Positions 5,002-6,413 of a DNA stretch of 6,413 nucleotides are shown here, in pieces. The DNA comes from Candidatus Woesearchaeota archaeon. GTDB lineage: Archaea; Nanobdellota; Nanobdellia; Woesearchaeales; GW2011-AR4. The stretch spans positions 1 to 6,413 of the forward strand of contig JAGVXR010000073.1 of assembly GCA_018303645.1 (NCBI GenBank), in the 5' to 3' direction. Below the pieces are notes generated by a model. It was not told the DNA's origin. It saw only the letters and a program-made list of their open reading frames with translations, and did not search any database. The first letter of the stretch is position 1, and the number at the start of each line of letters is the position of its first letter. The translations under genes and the position numbers were made by a program.

Positions 5002-5168
5002 GCAGGAATGATGGAGATAAACTTGTAGGAATTTTGCTTGGAATATTGGGTGGAATAGCATTAGCAGAGCTTCTAAAAAATTTATTGCAAAAGAAGTGTC
5101 CCTACTGCAATAATATGAATGAGTCTAACATGGAAAATTGTAAATTTTGTGGAGGAAGATTACAGTGA
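4998..5168 (+). CDS. 56-aa membrane-anchored zinc-ribbon protein
   Basis: The start codon overlaps the hsdS stop (ATGA), and GAGGT at 4987-4991 lies 6 bases upstream. The product starts MSRNDGDKLVGILLGILGG. It has one hydrophobic segment at about residues 9-30 (small residues and Leu/Ile) and a C-terminal zinc ribbon with CPYC at 34-37 and CKFC at 48-51, ending GGRLQ. The stop TGA overlaps the GTG start of the next gene (GTGA), so the three genes form a coupled chain. Its size makes it easy to overlook. The organisation (short membrane helix plus zinc ribbon) is common in archaeal small proteins; no function is assigned. Both overlaps and the intact Cys pairs argue for a real gene. Confidence 0.8.
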   Translation: MSRNDGDKLVGILLGILGGIALAELLKNLLQKKCPYCNNMNESNMENCKFCGGRLQ

Positions 5169-5473
5169 TAGATAAGATAATCTCCCCTAAAATTCAACGA
5201 ACAGTAGAGAGAACTGGAGAAATAGTTTTACTTATTGTATCAATATTTTTGGCATTAGATTATTTTAAAGTATTTGATTTAAGCAAGATCAGAATACCAT
5301 TTCTAAGCATTGTTTTATGGGTGTGGTTAATCTTAAACATTGCGTTAGCCAATATATTTAAGTTTTGGAGGGCTAAAGATAACCCAATATGCCCTAATTG
5401 TAAAAGAAAATTGCATGTAATAAAAAAATATGAATGTTCAAAATGCGGGAAATTAAACTTTGAGGACAAATAA
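5165..5473 (+). CDS. Membrane protein with C-terminal zinc ribbon (102 aa)
   Basis: The preferred start is GTG 5165, which overlaps the upstream stop and has GGAGG at 5151-5155. A TTG at 5147 would place the start before this site, inside the neighbour's zinc-ribbon codons. The product has two membrane helices, about residues 18-37 (GEIVLLIVSIFLALDYF) and 44-67 (IPFLSIVLWVWLILNIALA). They are followed by a basic stretch (KFWRAK) and a zinc ribbon with Cys76, Cys79, Cys91 and Cys94 (CPNC and CSKCG). It shares the membrane-plus-zinc-ribbon theme with the 56-aa neighbour, so the two may act together. The end contains GAGG (5462-5465), 9 bases before the hsdR leader ATG. Family and function are not recognised. 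Confidence 0.8.
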   Translation: MIDKIISPKIQRTVERTGEIVLLIVSIFLALDYFKVFDLSKIRIPFLSIVLWVWLILNIALANIFKFWRAKDNPICPNCKRKLHVIKKYECSKCGKLNFEDK

Positions 5474-5474
5474 A

Positions 5475-5516
5475 ATGCCAAAAATAATGACTGAATCGGA
5501 AGTTGAAGAAGCATGA
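5475..5516 (+). pseudogene. Orphan hsdR 5' leader (13 codons, then stop)
   Basis: The ORF encodes MPKIMTESEVEEA and then TGA. MTESEVEEA is the characteristic beginning of HsdR, the type I restriction and translocation subunit, which normally continues ALE-x-L-x-x-LGY. Here it ends and the ATG of an unrelated zinc-finger gene overlaps the stop (ATGA at 5513-5516). GAGG at 5462-5465 lies 9 bases upstream of the ATG, so the leader has its own start signal. This is the same arrangement as the hsdS leader at 1929-1988. An intact hsdR would be expected further downstream, past the Fic gene; it is not in the window. Recognition rests on nine or so residues. Confidence 0.78.
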
Positions 5517-5737
5517 AAAAGAAAAACCAAGATGAATTCTGGTCGGAAGGCTATTTCGCCCAAAGCGTGAGTTCTGAGGATATGAAAATCAAAATGCGGA
5601 CTTTCCATATGAAGCATGACGAAGAGATGGACTTTAACTGCAAAAATTGCAAAGCGAAAATCTCTGCCCACAATAACGATTGGCATGACGGAATGTGTGA
5701 TAATTGCTACAACAAAAAGTATTATCCAAATGGGTGA
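5513..5737 (+). CDS. Small zinc-finger protein, function unknown (74 aa)
   Basis: The product starts MKKKNQDEFWSEGYFAQS. After a charged stretch rich in Met and Lys it carries a C-terminal zinc motif: CKNC, ISAHNNDWHDGM, CDNC, ending YNKKYYPNG. The two CxxC pairs, with two His between them, would bind one or two zinc ions. The ATG overlaps the stop of the hsdR leader (ATGA), and no separate strong Shine-Dalgarno is present, so translation probably depends on coupling to the leader. The motif resembles small zinc fingers of the CxxC-x-WHDGMCDxC type that I have seen in hypothetical proteins, but no function is known. The gene is followed by a 29-base gap and the Fic gene. Confidence 0.7.
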   Translation: MKKKNQDEFWSEGYFAQSVSSEDMKIKMRTFHMKHDEEMDFNCKNCKAKISAHNNDWHDGMCDNCYNKKYYPNG

Positions 5738-5766
5738 CTACAAAACACCTAAAATATATTATACTT

Positions 5767-6413
5767 ATGCACATAGAAAGAAGAAAAGTCGGGAAAAGGA
5801 TTAAGTATTTCCTTTCACATTCCTACAGGGAAGGCAAAAAAGTCCACAAATTCAGAAAATATCTTGGACAGGACTTAAATCAAAGTTTATTGGAAGAAAG
5901 AAAAATAATTGCAGAAAAGCTCATCCTTGAGGAAATCCACAAGTACAAAATCATAAAGGACCCGCTTCAGGTTCAGCTCACAGGCGAAGAAATAGCTGCA
6001 ATAAGAAAGCTTGAATCCCAAATACCATTAAAAATAAGCCATTTATCAGAAGCTAATTGGAAAAAATTCTCAAAAATATTCACCTACAACACAAATGCAA
6101 TAGAAGGAAGCAAATTAACCCAGGAAGAGGTAAAAGACCTTCTGGAAAAAGACAAGTGGCCTAATAAGTCCAAAGAGGACATTGCCGAAGCATTGGGTGT
6201 TGACGAAGCCATATCATACATTCGAAATACAAAAGAGCATCTGTCATTGGAATTGATTAAGAAAATACATAAAATTGTATTCAAGAATTCAAAGCCATTT
6301 GCAGGAATGTTAAGGAAAAAAGGCGAAGAAGTTGTTGTGATGGACAGCAAAAGGAATGTTGTCCACGAAGGCGCTCCGCAAGCAAGAGTAAGCCACCTTT
6401 TGCGCGAATTGGT
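5767..6413 (+). CDS. Fic-family protein, 3'-truncated by the window
   Basis: The frame is open from ATG 5767 to the last base (215 residues). Fic proteins usually transfer AMP or a related group to hydroxyl side chains of target proteins. Recognisable parts are TYNTNAIEGSKLTQEEVKDL (about residues 106-125), the N-terminal Fic signature, and the stretch GMLRKKGEEVVVM with HEGAPQARVSHLL, which normally precedes the catalytic HPFxDGNGR motif; that motif lies beyond the window. TNAIEG (109-114) fits the class II inhibitory motif [S/T]xxxE[G/N], so the enzyme is probably autoinhibited in cis. Residues 1-60 form an extension (RRKVGKRIKYFLSHSYREGK, then KYLG) known to me mainly from archaeal Fic proteins. 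GTG 5734 could add 11 residues. Fic or RhuM genes are known passengers in hsd operons. Catalytic competence cannot be judged. Confidence 0.88.
   Translation, partial: MHIERRKVGKRIKYFLSHSYREGKKVHKFRKYLGQDLNQSLLEERKIIAEKLILEEIHKYKIIKDPLQVQLTGEEIAAIRKLESQIPLKISHLSEANWKKFSKIFTYNTNAIEGSKLTQEEVKDLLEKDKWPNKSKEDIAEALGVDEAISYIRNTKEHLSLELIKKIHKIVFKNSKPFAGMLRKKGEEVVVMDSKRNVVHEGAPQARVSHLLREL

Noticed and set aside
5616..5804. Forward frame overlapping the 74-aa zinc-finger gene and the start of the Fic gene.
   Set aside because: Its basic, Lys/Thr-rich translation shows no motif and conflicts with two better supported genes.

Overview
This AT-rich window carries part of a type I restriction-modification (hsd) locus, probably from an archaeon. 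The archaeal assignment rests on TATA-box-like promoters (TATATAAA) near 1350 and 2734, the first placed for a leaderless start at 1377; on Shine-Dalgarno sites of the GAGGTG type; and on a Fic protein whose N-terminal extension I associate with archaeal homologues. It is an inference: no RNA gene or taxonomic marker is present.

Layout, all on the + strand: (1) 1-631, the C-terminal part of hsdM, split by a one-base shift in a run of five A at 393-397. (2) 634-1330, a DUF3800 protein whose Shine-Dalgarno site lies in the end of hsdM, then an overlapping 28-codon ORF and a hairpin. (3) 1377-1867, two small CxxC proteins behind their own TATA box. (4) 1929-2713, a 19-residue hsdS leader ending in a stop, a second DUF3800 gene one base later, and an overlapping 30-codon ORF. 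(5) 2771-3698, a small GxW protein whose first ~12 residues are a copy of the HsdS N-terminus, then a DUF6155-like protein. (6) 3691-5001, an intact two-domain hsdS. (7) 4998-5473, two coupled small membrane/zinc-ribbon proteins, the first only 56 aa. (8) 5475-5737, a 13-residue hsdR leader ending in a stop that overlaps the start of a 74-aa zinc-finger gene. (9) 5767 to the window edge, the first 215 residues of a Fic-family protein.

The most striking pattern is that accessory genes sit behind short remnants of the first codons of hsdS (two copies, besides the intact gene) and of hsdR (one copy). In three places a conserved R-M N-terminus runs for about 12-19 codons and is then replaced by an unrelated gene, either by in-frame fusion or through a stop coupled to the next start. 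This suggests the 5' ends of hsdS and hsdR act as repeated entry points for accessory cassettes between hsdM, hsdS and the presumed downstream hsdR. The intact HsdS would supply sequence specificity to HsdM and HsdR. The inserted genes (two DUF3800, DUF6155, GxW protein, five small CxxC proteins, Fic) look like defence-island cargo, but their functions cannot be read from this sequence.
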